64,000 bases of DNA from Mitsuaria sp. 7. GTDB lineage: Bacteria > Pseudomonadota > Gammaproteobacteria > Burkholderiales > Burkholderiaceae_C. How positions within the stretch are numbered: the first letter of the stretch is position 1; every line of letters begins with the position of its first letter. Of the stretch, positions 46,491-55,300 are shown piece after piece. A program made the translations under genes and the position numbers. The stretch lies in the NCBI RefSeq assembly GCF_001653795.1, contig NZ_CP011514.1, positions 2,519,715 to 2,583,714 on the forward strand. Reading direction: 5' to 3'. The notes beneath the pieces are model-generated. The model ran no database searches, was not told the DNA's origin, and saw nothing but the letters and a program-made list of their open reading frames with translations.

Positions 46491-46973
46491 TCACTCACCC
46501 AGATCCAGAAAATCGGAAAGGTCATCTACCCTGGTCGAACGATCAGCTGCAATGAATAAATCTTCCGGACCTTGCTCCCGGTGAAGCACTCTCACATCCC
46601 CTTTGACGCCAGATCCCAGAATCAGACATGAAACAGAGCCAGTGCTCTCCACGAGCCTTGCCACAGCTTCCTGAGCTTTTATATATTTACTGGAGCCATC
46701 CTGAATTGGCGTAGGTATCCAATCCGCACCTTGCCTCGGAGAACAGGAAACCTCCAATGCGCGCTCCAGCTCTACAGCAACGGCCATCTGAACCGGGCGA
46801 AGCGCAAATAACCGAAGCTCATAATCAGCCGCCCACGCGATCGCATGGTAATAGAAAATATTGCCATCAACCGTGTGTACGAGCCCTCTGAGCGGACCAT
46901 CGTACCAATCAAGCACAATGTCGGACGCAACGACATTATCGGCAACGCCAAACGTCATCAGGTCAAGTCTCAC
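46491..46973 (-). CDS. Putative immunity protein, array copy A of 50228-50698
   Basis: 160 residues, almost identical to the 156-residue protein at 50228 over most of its length (DNVVASDIVLDWYDGPLRG, FALRPVQ, LEVSCSPRQGADWIPTPIQD, RLVES). The ends differ: this copy ends DLSDFLDLGE while the other ends DLCGFWIWVAE after a frame change. No family recognised. More A/T-rich than the flanking genes. Likely immunity by context. Confidence 0.7.
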   Translation of the reverse strand: MRLDLMTFGVADNVVASDIVLDWYDGPLRGLVHTVDGNIFYYHAIAWAADYELRLFALRPVQMAVAVELERALEVSCSPRQGADWIPTPIQDGSSKYIKAQEAVARLVESTGSVSCLILGSGVKGDVRVLHREQGPEDLFIAADRSTRVDDLSDFLDLGE

Positions 46974-46986
46974 AGCGCTCTTTCAC

Positions 46987-47030
46987 GAACCAAAAATACA
47001 GCGTAGAAATTGAACACTTAGCTTCAACAC
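46987..47030 (-). pseudogene. Remnant of the 89-residue gene (start region only)
   Basis: The plus-strand segment AAAAATACAGCGTAGAAATTG onward matches the 5' end of the gene at 50800-51069 (around 51038-51072). The start codon is lost (CAT became CAA on the plus strand) and the rest of the gene is deleted. Confidence 0.7.
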
Positions 47031-47116
47031 CATATGATCTTCGGTGAATCCTTTAATCACTCACAACGAGTGAATTGGCGACTTGCTCGCAGATCAAGAT
47101 CTGCGCACCACCCAAC

Positions 47117-47629
47117 TCAATTAACGATTGTCAGCTTCCCTGATGCAATTTCGGCCGCTGCGTGAGCGCCAACGTAGCCACCCATTTCCTTATGGAGATG
47201 AAGCATGCGTCGCACTTTGGTCATAACACCGTCTGCCCAGCGACGAAATGCTGGATCTTTATCGACAGACTCGCCGTGAACTAGCACTCGATTTTGATAA
47301 TAAAGGCGACCCGGTCGAAGGACACGTTTATCGTAGTAAGGGCGCCAAAACTCAATCAGCTGGGATTGACTCAAGTCAATATGGACCTTGACCGGGCTAA
47401 CGCGTTCGGCAACGACCATTCTTGGAATGTGTCGTGGCGCAAGGTAGCAAAACAAGGATATCTTCCCTACGGATGACTGAGGAATTTCCAGCCCGTCTAG
47501 CGGTTGTAGATTACGAAGATCGTCTGTGGCGATATCGGACAAGATGTCCACATCCCCAGTCGCCTGCAGTTTCTCTTCCAAGAGACGGAGATCTACATCG
47601 GTCGCGAGAATGCTGAACTGTTTTGCCAT
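47117..47629 (-). CDS. Putative immunity protein, array copy A of 51152-51664
   Basis: 170 residues beginning MAKQFSILATDVDLRLLEE. It differs from copy B at about a dozen and a half scattered positions. Segments KISLFCYLAPRHIPRMV, VHIDLSQSQLIEFWRPYY and RPGRLYYQNRVLVHGES suggest a beta-rich soluble protein with a helical end. No family recognised. Placed in the array behind the rhs gene, so immunity is the natural guess. Both copies remain intact, which argues that the gene is still useful. Confidence 0.72.
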   Translation of the reverse strand: MAKQFSILATDVDLRLLEEKLQATGDVDILSDIATDDLRNLQPLDGLEIPQSSVGKISLFCYLAPRHIPRMVVAERVSPVKVHIDLSQSQLIEFWRPYYDKRVLRPGRLYYQNRVLVHGESVDKDPAFRRWADGVMTKVRRMLHLHKEMGGYVGAHAAAEIASGKLTIVN

Positions 47630-47682
47630 GCATTTCTACCTTCGTCGGCTATACGGGCTGAACGACTGCCACCCTGATCGCA

Positions 47683-47757
47683 AAGAGCTGAGAATCCCCG
47701 AAGATTCGTTGCTGAATCGATTCCATCACCATATTGTGCGCCACCAGAACGTCCAAT
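47683..47757 (-). pseudogene. 5' fragment of the Imm42-like gene
   Basis: The plus-strand stretch from CAAAGAGCTGAGAATCCCCG to CCAGAACGTCC matches 52222-52300, which encodes the first residues of the 176-residue Imm42-like protein. Nothing after this piece remains. It lies between the DUF4304-like gene and the 170-residue gene. Confidence 0.75.
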
Positions 47758-47810
47758 TAATGCAATCGACGAAAACCTCGAACCGTCAGCCGACTTCGAC
47801 GTCTATCAAA

Positions 47811-48443
47811 TCATTGAAAACTCTCTTTCAACACCTTCACATCGTAGCGAGCGGCAACTTCCCAGCTTTTTCCGATTGATGCTTCTGACAATTCTCTTAC
47901 CGCATCCAATGCCTCTTCAGTTCTCCCTTGTGCTACTAACAGTCTCGCAAGGTTCCGTCGGCGTCGGTATTCGGTGAGACCAGCGCCTTGGCCGCTTTTC
48001 CAGAGCATTATGAGTTGATCGACGTCGGCAAGCGGCTCCAGCTTAGGGAGCCCGTAGGCCAAGATCCCGTCCACCACTTCTTCGCGAACCGACTTTTCAG
48101 AGTCATCATCCGAGATTTCCCACCAACGATCGGTCCGGTCAGGCAGCAACTGCCCCAAACGGCTTCTCCAGTGCCAGAGATCGCTTTCCGGAATAACTGT
48201 TGGAGTTTCCACGCCGATATTATCAAAATCCTGAAGCACTCTGGACATTAGGCCCACATTCAATGTAAAGCGCAGCGCTTCCTTTGTTCCGTACTTCGCA
48301 TCCCGCTGCAACTCTATTAGTATTCGAACGCCATTTTTTTCTCTACTCAAAGAATTTCCATGCAATAGAAAACCCAAAGGAGCGAGCGCCTCAGCAAGAG
48401 ATTTTTTGAATTCTACAAAAAGTTGTGTTGCAGCCGATTTCAT
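47811..48443 (-). CDS. DUF4304-like protein, probable orphan immunity
   Basis: 210 residues. The start FVEFKKSLAEALAPLGFLLHGNSLSREKNGVRILIELQRD and the middle LRFTLNVGLMS follow the DUF4304 pattern, a family often found beside polymorphic toxins. A TPR-like end follows (RRRNLARLLVAQGRTEEALDAVREL). It starts 13 bases after a decayed rhs C-terminal fragment, exactly where an immunity gene for that lost toxin would be expected. Confidence 0.75.
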   Translation of the reverse strand: MKSAATQLFVEFKKSLAEALAPLGFLLHGNSLSREKNGVRILIELQRDAKYGTKEALRFTLNVGLMSRVLQDFDNIGVETPTVIPESDLWHWRSRLGQLLPDRTDRWWEISDDDSEKSVREEVVDGILAYGLPKLEPLADVDQLIMLWKSGQGAGLTEYRRRRNLARLLVAQGRTEEALDAVRELSEASIGKSWEVAARYDVKVLKESFQ

Positions 48444-48455
48444 TCAAGGCTCTCG

Positions 48456-48640
48456 TCATGTGCACCAGTCCCAATTGATACAGGTGATCGTGCCCCGTCT
48501 ACCCGCTGTTGCCCTGGTTGTTGGCAATCGTCCCCAAAGTGGCCCAGTATCGTCCGCGCCACTGGTCTGGCGGCGACGACCCCCATGCGTCATAGCTCAT
48601 CCGCTGGAGCACCGGCCAACTTGCCAATGCCGTTCACGCA
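48456..48640 (-). pseudogene. Two fused fragments of an rhs gene
   Basis: 48456-48614 matches the rhs C-terminal core at about 52975-53131 (the part encoding the WGRRRQTSGADD and GHEHLDQLGLVHMN region). 48614-48640 then matches about 54262-54290, more than 1.1 kb further upstream in the intact gene. The reading frame is broken by small insertions and deletions. This is the scar of an internal deletion in a second rhs gene. Confidence 0.85.
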
Positions 48641-48910
48641 GGGGTGGCGCCTCAGAAACTTCGGGTCATTTCGCCATCCCCATCGCCGCTTCCAACTGCC
48701 CCGGATCGAACACTCTTCCCGCCTTGATCGTCTTCACCACCTGCCGCAGCGCGGCGATGTCCTTCAGCGGATCGCCGTCCAGCAGCACCATGCTCCAGTT
48801 CGCGGTGCAGCGTGTAGCCCGCGAAGGCGTCCGTGCCCGGCATATCAGCGTGACGCCGCCGTCACTCAGCCGCTTTACAAGTTGCAGCAGCCGCAGCAGT
48901 GCCTAACCGT
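48641..48910 (-). pseudogene. 3' fragment of a second amidohydrolase gene, with internal deletion
   Basis: Matches 60210-60360, including the spacer between rhs and amidohydrolase and the 3' coding end. It then jumps to about 60482-60605, with the segment between missing. The order relative to the rhs fragment is the same as at the intact locus, so both came from one duplicated unit. Confidence 0.85.
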
Positions 48911-48973
48911 ACGCTGGCGGCGAGGACGAGGACGCTGTTGAAACCGTGAATGGCATCAGGCTGCGAGGTCATG
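48911..48973 (-). pseudogene. 5' fragment of a ridA-like gene
   Basis: The segment from ACGCTGGCGG through the start codon complement CAT at 48973 matches 45617-45679, the first 21 codons of the intact RidA gene, with several substitutions. It shows that the duplicated unit once reached, or recombined with, a ridA gene. Confidence 0.75.
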
Positions 48974-49028
48974 GGGATTCCCTTCGCGTCCGTATTCCCT
49001 TCATCGCCCTAAATGCATCCGGTCAAGG

Positions 49029-49349
49029 TCATGGCAGGTGGCGCAGTACGTCATCGATGGCCACATTTAGCACAAACAATTCATGTTCGATGAGCGCGAA
49101 GATGTCTGCGTCCGGCATGCCCTGCTGATTCGCCGTTGCGACCTTCTTCTGGAAGGTTGCAACTCGGTGAATTAATTCATTGAACCGGCGCAGATCACTC
49201 GGCTTTGCCACGCCATCAGTGCCGACCTCATAGGTGTCGCGCGCGAACATCGAGATCAAGTGCAGCAACTGACTCAGCCAGCCCAGCTGATCGATCTGCG
49301 TCATCGCGCGGAAACGCGGCAGCTCGTCATGCCAAGTGCGCTCAGTCAT
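49029..49349 (-). CDS. Hypothetical protein in immunity array
   Basis: 106 residues, mostly helical: LPRFRAMTQIDQLGWLSQLLHLISMFARDTYEV, RFNELIHRVATFQKKVATANQ and ADIFALIEHELFVLNVAIDDVL. No family recognised and no signal peptide. ATG at 49349; the open frame extends upstream without support. Located between the 232-residue gene and the decayed fragments. Immunity by context only. Confidence 0.65.
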   Translation of the reverse strand: MTERTWHDELPRFRAMTQIDQLGWLSQLLHLISMFARDTYEVGTDGVAKPSDLRRFNELIHRVATFQKKVATANQQGMPDADIFALIEHELFVLNVAIDDVLRHLP

Positions 49350-49403
49350 CGAAGGATCTCTCTTGGGGGAGCGTGACGCGATGGATGGCAACAGGCTGCG
49401 CGG

Positions 49404-50102
49404 TCATGGATGTTCCCTTCGTGTCCGCAATCTCTCCATCGCCTTGGCAAGTGGCTTCTTCATTGCGTCCTCGTCGTACAGGAAGTCGCCGCCGCCGAGG
49501 CGATAAGACGCCAGCATCAACGCCGCGTCCTCGATCGCTTCATCGCCGTCGGCATGGTCCCCTAATGCGACTTCAAGCGCATTTGCCGCGGCCATCGACA
49601 CGTCCTCCCCACGGAGGAATCGCTCGATCATCTCCACCAATTCGTGATCGGCTTCGCCGCTCACGATGCGGATCGCCTCCCGCTGCAACGGCTCCGAGGC
49701 GCGGGCGATCTCGTTCCAGCAGGGGCGAGCGGCAACGACCTCCTTGGCCTCCCGCAATCCGATCGAGAACTTGAGCCTCACGGCCTTGATCGTTTCCACG
49801 ATGGACAGGCCTTGCGCATGGCATTGATCGATGTAGGCGTTGAGCTCATCGGTCGAATGCGGGGTCACCGTCGGGCGTTCGGGGCCCACGTGTCCTGGGC
49901 ACAGCACCCGCCCATCGACGCTCACCGACCATCCCGCTTGGCGAGCGCGCTCGGCCATGGTCGCAGCCCACTCCTCCACGGGATCAGTTGCCCGCTCGTC
50001 AAGCGTCGGTTGGAACAGGCCGCGGCAACCGCCAACCTGGCACGTGATCAGCAGTTCGCAGTAGGCGAGGTTCGCCACGGCGTCAGGAGTCGATGGCTTC
50101 AT
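49404..50102 (-). CDS. Hypothetical protein with L7/L12-like segment
   Basis: 232 residues. The first part has Cys residues spaced like a small metal site (LITCQVGGCRG, then LCPGHV). The segment SIVETIKAVRLKFSIGLREAKEVV resembles the C-terminal domain motif of ribosomal protein L7/L12, which also occurs in stand-alone small proteins. The rest is helical and acidic. It starts five bases after an amidohydrolase 3' fragment, so it was probably brought in with a duplicated unit. Function unknown. Confidence 0.68.
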   Translation of the reverse strand: MKPSTPDAVANLAYCELLITCQVGGCRGLFQPTLDERATDPVEEWAATMAERARQAGWSVSVDGRVLCPGHVGPERPTVTPHSTDELNAYIDQCHAQGLSIVETIKAVRLKFSIGLREAKEVVAARPCWNEIARASEPLQREAIRIVSGEADHELVEMIERFLRGEDVSMAAANALEVALGDHADGDEAIEDAALMLASYRLGGGDFLYDEDAMKKPLAKAMERLRTRREHP

Positions 50103-50106
50103 TGTT

Positions 50107-50212
50107 TAGCGCGTCATTCCCATCGCGGCTTCCAGCTGCGCCGGATCGAAAACCCGGCCCGACTTGATCGTCTTCACCACCTGCCGCAGCGCGTCGATGT
50201 CCTTCAGCGGAT
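50107..50212 (-). pseudogene. Second 3' fragment of the amidohydrolase gene
   Basis: Matches about 60240-60345, the last 35 codons of the intact gene including a stop, with scattered changes. It lies between the 156-residue and 232-residue genes. With 48641-48910 this makes three copies of the amidohydrolase 3' end in the window. Confidence 0.85.
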
Positions 50213-50227
50213 ATTCGTGGCAACAAA

Positions 50228-50698
50228 TCATTCAGCCACCCAGATCCAGAAACCACAGAGATCATCCACCCTCGTTGAACGATCAGCCGTAATGAACAAA
50301 TCGTCCGGACCTTGCCACCGGTAAAGCACTCTCACATCCCCTTTGACGCCAGACCCCAGAATCAAACATGAAACAGAGCCAGCGCTCTCCACTAGCCTTG
50401 CCTCTATTTCCTGAGCCTTCATATCCTCACTGGAGCCATCCTGAATTGGCGTAGGTATCCAATCCGCTCCTTGCCTCGGAGAACAGGAAACCTCCAATGC
50501 GCGCTCCAGCTCTACAGCAAAGGCCACCTGAACCGGGCGAAGCGCAAATAACCGAAGCTCATAATAACCCGCCCACGCGATCGCATGGTAATAGAACATA
50601 TTGCCATCAACCGTGTGTACGAGCCCTCTGAGCGGACCATCGTACCAATCAAGCACAATGTCGGACGCAACGACATTATCGGCAACGCCAAATACCAT
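50228..50698 (-). CDS. Putative immunity protein, array copy B of 46491-46973
   Basis: 156 residues, near-identical to copy A except at the ends and about 15 inner positions (for example GNMFYYHAIAWAGYYELRL). The last ten residues are in a different frame from copy A because of a small insertion or deletion near 50240-50260, so one copy has an altered tail. Family unknown. Confidence 0.7.
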   Translation of the reverse strand: MVFGVADNVVASDIVLDWYDGPLRGLVHTVDGNMFYYHAIAWAGYYELRLFALRPVQVAFAVELERALEVSCSPRQGADWIPTPIQDGSSEDMKAQEIEARLVESAGSVSCLILGSGVKGDVRVLYRWQGPDDLFITADRSTRVDDLCGFWIWVAE

Positions 50699-50799
50699 CA
50701 GGTCAAGACGTTTTCCACGGTCAAATCCTCACAAACACACCAAAGCACGAGACTGTCATTTCCAAATGAACGAGCCACGCAGCCATACCGTTGGCGCAT

Positions 50800-51069
50800 C
50801 TACCCCCCGCCAAGCTTTATCTGCAAGGCTGACCGTATGTCTTCAATTGTATGGAGGTATTCATTTGGCGCCGATAAAACATCCATCCCATAAAGATACA
50901 TAACCCCAGCCCAGACTCGCTCTTTATTCTCAGCAGGGATGATCACCAGATTATCGGCTTCCGACTGTTGAATCACTGAGTATGCCCAACGATCCGCCGC
51001 CTCTCTTGACATACACCCAGAAAGCACATCATCGAAAATACGACGTAGAAATTCAATACTCAACTTCAT
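50800..51069 (-). CDS. Small immunity-like protein
   Basis: 89 residues: LSIEFLRRIFDDVLSGCMSREAADRWAYSVIQ followed by NLVIIPAENKERVWAGVMYLYGMDVLSAPNEYLHTIEDIRSAL. The ending (large-to-small residue run, P-x-x-YLH-x-x-ED) occurs in a group of short proteins found beside toxins. It is absent, apart from its start region, from copy A. Function by context. Confidence 0.68.
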   Translation of the reverse strand: MKLSIEFLRRIFDDVLSGCMSREAADRWAYSVIQQSEADNLVIIPAENKERVWAGVMYLYGMDVLSAPNEYLHTIEDIRSALQIKLGGG

Positions 51070-51151
51070 CGGTTTTCCGTGAGCCGTCTAACCACTCACA
51101 ACGAGTGAATTGGCCGCTTGCTCGCAGATCAAAATCCGCGCATCACCCGAC

Positions 51152-51664
51152 TCAATTAACAATCGTCAGCTTCCCTGATGCAATTTCGGCCGCTGCGTGA
51201 GCCCCAACGTAGGCACCGATCTCCTTCCGAAGATGAAGCATGCGTCGCACTTTGGTCATAACACCGTCTGCCCAGCGACAAAATGCTGGACCTTTATCGA
51301 CAGATTCGCCGTGAACCAGCATTCGATTTTGATAATAAAGGCGACCCGGCCGAAGTATGCGTGTATCGTAATAGGGACGCCAAAACTCAATTAACTGGGA
51401 TCTACTCAAGTCAATATGGACTTTCACCGGGCTATCGCGTTCGGCAGCGACCATTCTTGGAATGTGTCGTGGCGCAAGGTAGCAGAATAATGATGTCTTC
51501 CCTACGGCTGACTGGGGAATTTCCAACCCATTTAGCGGTTGTAGATTACGAAGATCGTCAGTGGCGATATCGGACAAGATGTCCACATCCCCCGTCGACT
51601 GCAATGTCTCTTCCAAAAGACGGAGATCCACATCGGTTGCGAGAATGCTGAACTGTTTTGCCAT
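51152..51664 (-). CDS. Putative immunity protein, array copy B of 47117-47629
   Basis: 170 residues beginning MAKQFSILATDVDLRLLEET. The frame is open upstream to 51742 because it runs into a decayed Imm1-like piece, but the start shared with copy A and the change of composition place the real ATG at 51664. Family unknown. Confidence 0.72.
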   Translation of the reverse strand: MAKQFSILATDVDLRLLEETLQSTGDVDILSDIATDDLRNLQPLNGLEIPQSAVGKTSLFCYLAPRHIPRMVAAERDSPVKVHIDLSRSQLIEFWRPYYDTRILRPGRLYYQNRMLVHGESVDKGPAFCRWADGVMTKVRRMLHLRKEIGAYVGAHAAAEIASGKLTIVN

Positions 51665-51689
51665 GCATTTCCACCTTCGCGGGTTATAC

Positions 51690-51776
51690 GGACGGTTATG
51701 CCCCTCACCGAGGGTCAGGTCAGTGCCACCTTGGCCGTACAAACAGATGAACGCTCTGCTCTGTGCACCAAGTTAG
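51690..51776 (-). pseudogene. Fragment of an Imm1-like gene
   Basis: The minus-strand translation contains CLYGQGGTDLTLGEG, matching CLYGQDGIDLTIGGG of the Imm1-like protein at 45681. The nucleotide match covers about 45905-45985. The rest of the gene is missing. Confidence 0.8.
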
Positions 51777-51783
51777 AGTAAAG

Positions 51784-52314
51784 CTACAAATCTTCCACCC
51801 CAAGAAAATATCCTGCCGAAAAAATCACCTCCTCAAACGAGGAGCCACGCAGTCGAACTTCTTGAATCGCCTTGCCAGATTTACAAAATATTCTAATCAC
51901 ATCCCCACACCCAATTGCAAACGCAAGATTATCTTCAAGCGAGTCATGAAACCATAGACTGAGGCCATTGAACAAATCCAACGAATCCAAATCAATCCTG
52001 TCAGCAGGAGCGTTCAGAAGATTCTGATAATCATTCAAAAAAGCTTTGGTTTCGTGAGCAAACAGTGTGCAATTTTGCAGTTGACGTGCCCTTCGAACCA
52101 CAACCTCAAACGATTGTCTAATGTCGCTGAGATGGCCTCGAGCGCAGATCTCTAGCCCCCCGATGAAGTAGCTGAGCTCTGCCTCACTATAGCCGTGTAT
52201 GGCGCTTATACGCACGGAAACTGCAAAGAGCTGAGAATCCCCGAAGATTCGTTGCTGAATTGATTCCATCACACTATCTCGCGTTATCTGAACGTCCAAG
52301 ATTTCGAAACCCAT
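51784..52314 (-). CDS. Imm42-like immunity protein, overlapping the rhs toxin tip
   Basis: 176 residues. RIFGDSQLFAVSVRISAIHGYSEAELSYFIGGLEICARGHLS resembles the start of Imm42-family proteins (a G-D/N-P/S-x-x-FAI segment followed by an inner strand and a short name-giving loop). The ATG lies 41 bases inside the end of the rhs gene in another frame, so the immunity protein is translated with the toxin. It is the best candidate for the cognate immunity protein of the tip at 52277-52837. The family call is tentative. Confidence 0.72.
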   Translation of the reverse strand: MGFEILDVQITRDSVMESIQQRIFGDSQLFAVSVRISAIHGYSEAELSYFIGGLEICARGHLSDIRQSFEVVVRRARQLQNCTLFAHETKAFLNDYQNLLNAPADRIDLDSLDLFNGLSLWFHDSLEDNLAFAIGCGDVIRIFCKSGKAIQEVRLRGSSFEEVIFSAGYFLGVEDL

Positions 52315-55300
52315 CCACCATTCGAGCGGAAAGGGAACGTTGATTAATCTCTGGAATTAGCCGCCCGTAGCCATACTGCCGGGCCTGAGCCTCGGTTACC
52401 ACACCAGAAAAGTGAAATCTCTCAGCATTTCCCGACATACCATTGGAGAAATACCTATACAACTGTCCATTGTCCGCACGCGCAACAATCGTCTTTCCCC
52501 CTGCTCCATCAACTCGTACGCCTCTTTTGTAAACCTCCTCAGAGTCCTTGGGTTGAGGGTGCTTTGTGGGAACTATTTTTTCATTATGTTGCGGATTATT
52601 TTCAAGCTCAGGAAGAAGGCGCTGCTGTACTGCTTTAGGGTTATACGGATCATTTTCCAGAGCGGGGCTCGGACGAGCTGGGGGTTGAGCAGTCTGTCCT
52701 GCAGCCTGTTGCTTTTCGACTTGGGAACCCGTACGAGCATCACCCTCATTCGTCTTCGCCTGCGTTGTCGCACTTCTGCGGACGCACATCGTCAACGAGT
52801 CAGGGCAAGCCTTCGTCGTATTTCCGGTTGGAGCAAGGCCCGTCGGATCCGTAAACGCCAACGCATTGTTCAGCACATAGCTGTACCGATTGAACGCCTG
52901 CCCGTTCTGCGGGTCCGGCACCGTCGGATCGGCGCTCGTGTGGCGACCGAGGATCGGGTCGTACAGGCGCGCGTTCATGTGCACCAGTCCCAATTGATCC
53001 AGGTGTTCGTGCCCCGTGTACCCGCTGTTGTCCTGGTTGTTGGCGATCGTCCCCAAACTGGCCCAGTTATCGTCGGCGCCACTGGTCTGGCGGCGACGAC
53101 CCCATGCGTCGTAGCTCATCCGCTGGAGCACCGTGCCGCTGCCGTCGACCACACCAAGCACCGAGCCCAGATGGTCCTTCAGATGCATCCGCACGGCGCT
53201 TGTACCCGCAGCGGCAAGGTCCACCGACGTGCCAACCAGGCGCTCCTCGATGTAGCCCAGCCCCATCGGCAGCTGCGTGCGCACGATCGTGACGTTCTGC
53301 GCCGCCTCGATCTGCTTCTCCTGTGCCCCGGCGTAGTAGATCGTCGTGGTCGCGGCGCCTGGCGCTCCGCCTGACATCGGCTGCACGGTCTGCAGACGAC
53401 GCTCCTGGTCCGGCCCGTAGACGAACGACGTGCGCTCCACCGCAACGCCTGCCGACAGCCGGTCGATCGTTCGCGGCGCATCGCTCGCCGTCCACGTGTA
53501 GCTGCGGTTCAAGCCCTGCGACAGGTTGCCGTTGTCGTCGTAGGTGAACGTCGGATTCTGAAGACCCGCCACCGTGCCCGTGATGCTCGTGACCGCATGC
53601 GGCCTCACGCTGCCAGCTCCTGAGGGCGGGTAGCCGTACGTGCCGACCTTGCTCTTCGACAAGAGGCTCCCGATCTCGTCGTAGCGCGTGCTGCTCACGA
53701 TGCCGTTGATCGTCGCGTCCTCCAGTCGATTGAGCGCGTCGTAGGTGAAGTCCTCCTGCAGCAGCGAGCCGGAGTCCGTCATCTGCGCGCGATAACGCAG
53801 ATTGCCGATCGTGTCGTAGAGGTAGACATCGTTCTGATGCGTCGAATTCGGCGCGCCGAGCCGCGTCGGTGTCCCCGTGATCACGCTGCTCAGACGTCCC
53901 GTGAACGACGAATGACCCGTGTGCTGGATCAAGCCTCCTGACAGGAACTCCTGCGTGTCATTGCCCTCCGCGTTCCGCGCGATGGCCTGCCACACCGTCG
54001 TGTTCAAGCCGCTGCCGGCCACGCTCACGCTCGCGGCATGACCGCGCTCGTTGTAGTGCACGCCGATCGTGTTGGTCGCGCCGCCAGTGCCGCCCCGCGC
54101 CGAGCGTCGGTAGACCGTGCCTGCGGGTCGACCGAAGCTGTCGTAGCGATACGTCTCCTGATAGTCGCCGTCCAGTTGGAAGGTCTGGCTTTCCGGCCGA
54201 CCCTTCGCGTCGTAGGTGAACAGACGCCGCGCATCCTTCGCGTTGTTGGCCCAGGTGAACGACTCGGCCAACTTGCCGATGCCGTTCAACGCCGTATCGA
54301 AGACCCAGCGACCGTCCTGGTCTGGCGCCAGCCGCCTCGTCGTGCGGTTCAAGTCGTCGAACTCGAACGAGGTCGTCTGCCCCTTCGCGTCCGTCTGCGA
54401 ATAGGTCCGGCCCAGTGGGTCGACCCGGTACGTCCAGGTGCCCAGGTCAGGATCGCGCAGCACCGTCTTGCGACCCAATCGATCCACGGTCACGTCGATC
54501 ACGTTCGACTTCGCGTCAGTCACCTTCAGCAGATGACCGAAGCCGTCGTAGCCGTAGCGCGTGACCCGACCCAACGCATCGGTCACGCGCAGGACCTTGC
54601 CCAGCGCATTCGCCACCCGCGTGGTCGACTTTTGCTTCGCATCCGTCTGCGTGAGTTCCAGCCCGTTGTAGCCGTAGCTCGTCGACGCTTCGACGCCGTT
54701 GTCATCCGGTGCGCGCAGCACGCTCAGGCGACCGATCGCATCCCGGTCGCGATACGTCCACACCGGCGAGCTGCCGGCGAAGTACGGACGGCTCAGCGAG
54801 CGCAGATAGCCGTTGGTGTCGTAGCGGTTCTCGGTGAGCACCTCCGCGCCGGAGAAGCCCCAGGTCCGCGTCGCGACCTTGCGGTTCAAGGCATCGAAGA
54901 ACTCCTCGACCGGCACCGCCGTCTGCTGCGTGCCCATCCACTGCTGGGTCACGACCGTGGAGGTCGCGTTGTTCAGACAACCCGACACGCAGGCGCGGTA
55001 GGCCCACGAGGTCGCCGTGCCATCGGGACGCGACTCGCGCGTCTTGCGCCCCCAGGCGTCGTAGGTCCACTGCGTCTGCCGCTGGTTGGCGTCCGTGTGC
55101 AGCAGCGCCTGGCCATGCGCCGCATCGGACACGCGACGCTCCACGTGCCCCTTGGCGTTGGTCACGACTTCGGCGAAACGCCCCACGGCGTCGTACTCGG
55201 TGGTCTCGACGACGAGCGAACGATCCGTCGACGTCCCCGGAATCCGCCAGGTCGCCGTCTTGGACGTAACGCCGCCGTGCACCGGATGTCGCGCGAGCTC

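Larger units (their letters stand above)
46491..47660 (-). repeat. Duplicated immunity cassette, copy A
   Basis: Matches copy B (50228-51695) nearly base for base over the 160/156-residue gene and over the 170-residue gene with its upstream 30 bases. Copy A has lost most of the 89-residue gene that lies between them in copy B. The divergence between copies is mostly single-base changes. Confidence 0.85.
48444..49028. other. 585-base stretch without an intact gene
   Basis: Made up almost wholly of the rhs, amidohydrolase and ridA fragments listed separately. The last 55 bases (48974-49028) show nothing recognisable. Confidence 0.7.
50228..51695 (-). repeat. Duplicated immunity cassette, copy B
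   Basis: The fuller copy: 170-residue gene, 89-residue gene and 156-residue gene in the order of transcription. Copy A (46491-47660) keeps the first and last but has only the start of the middle gene. Both are on the minus strand, about 3.7-4.0 kb apart. Confidence 0.85.

Noticed and set aside
46491-51695. Transposon or CRISPR origin of the repeated array
   Set aside because: No transposase, terminal inverted repeats or regularly spaced short repeats; the repeats are gene-sized copies.
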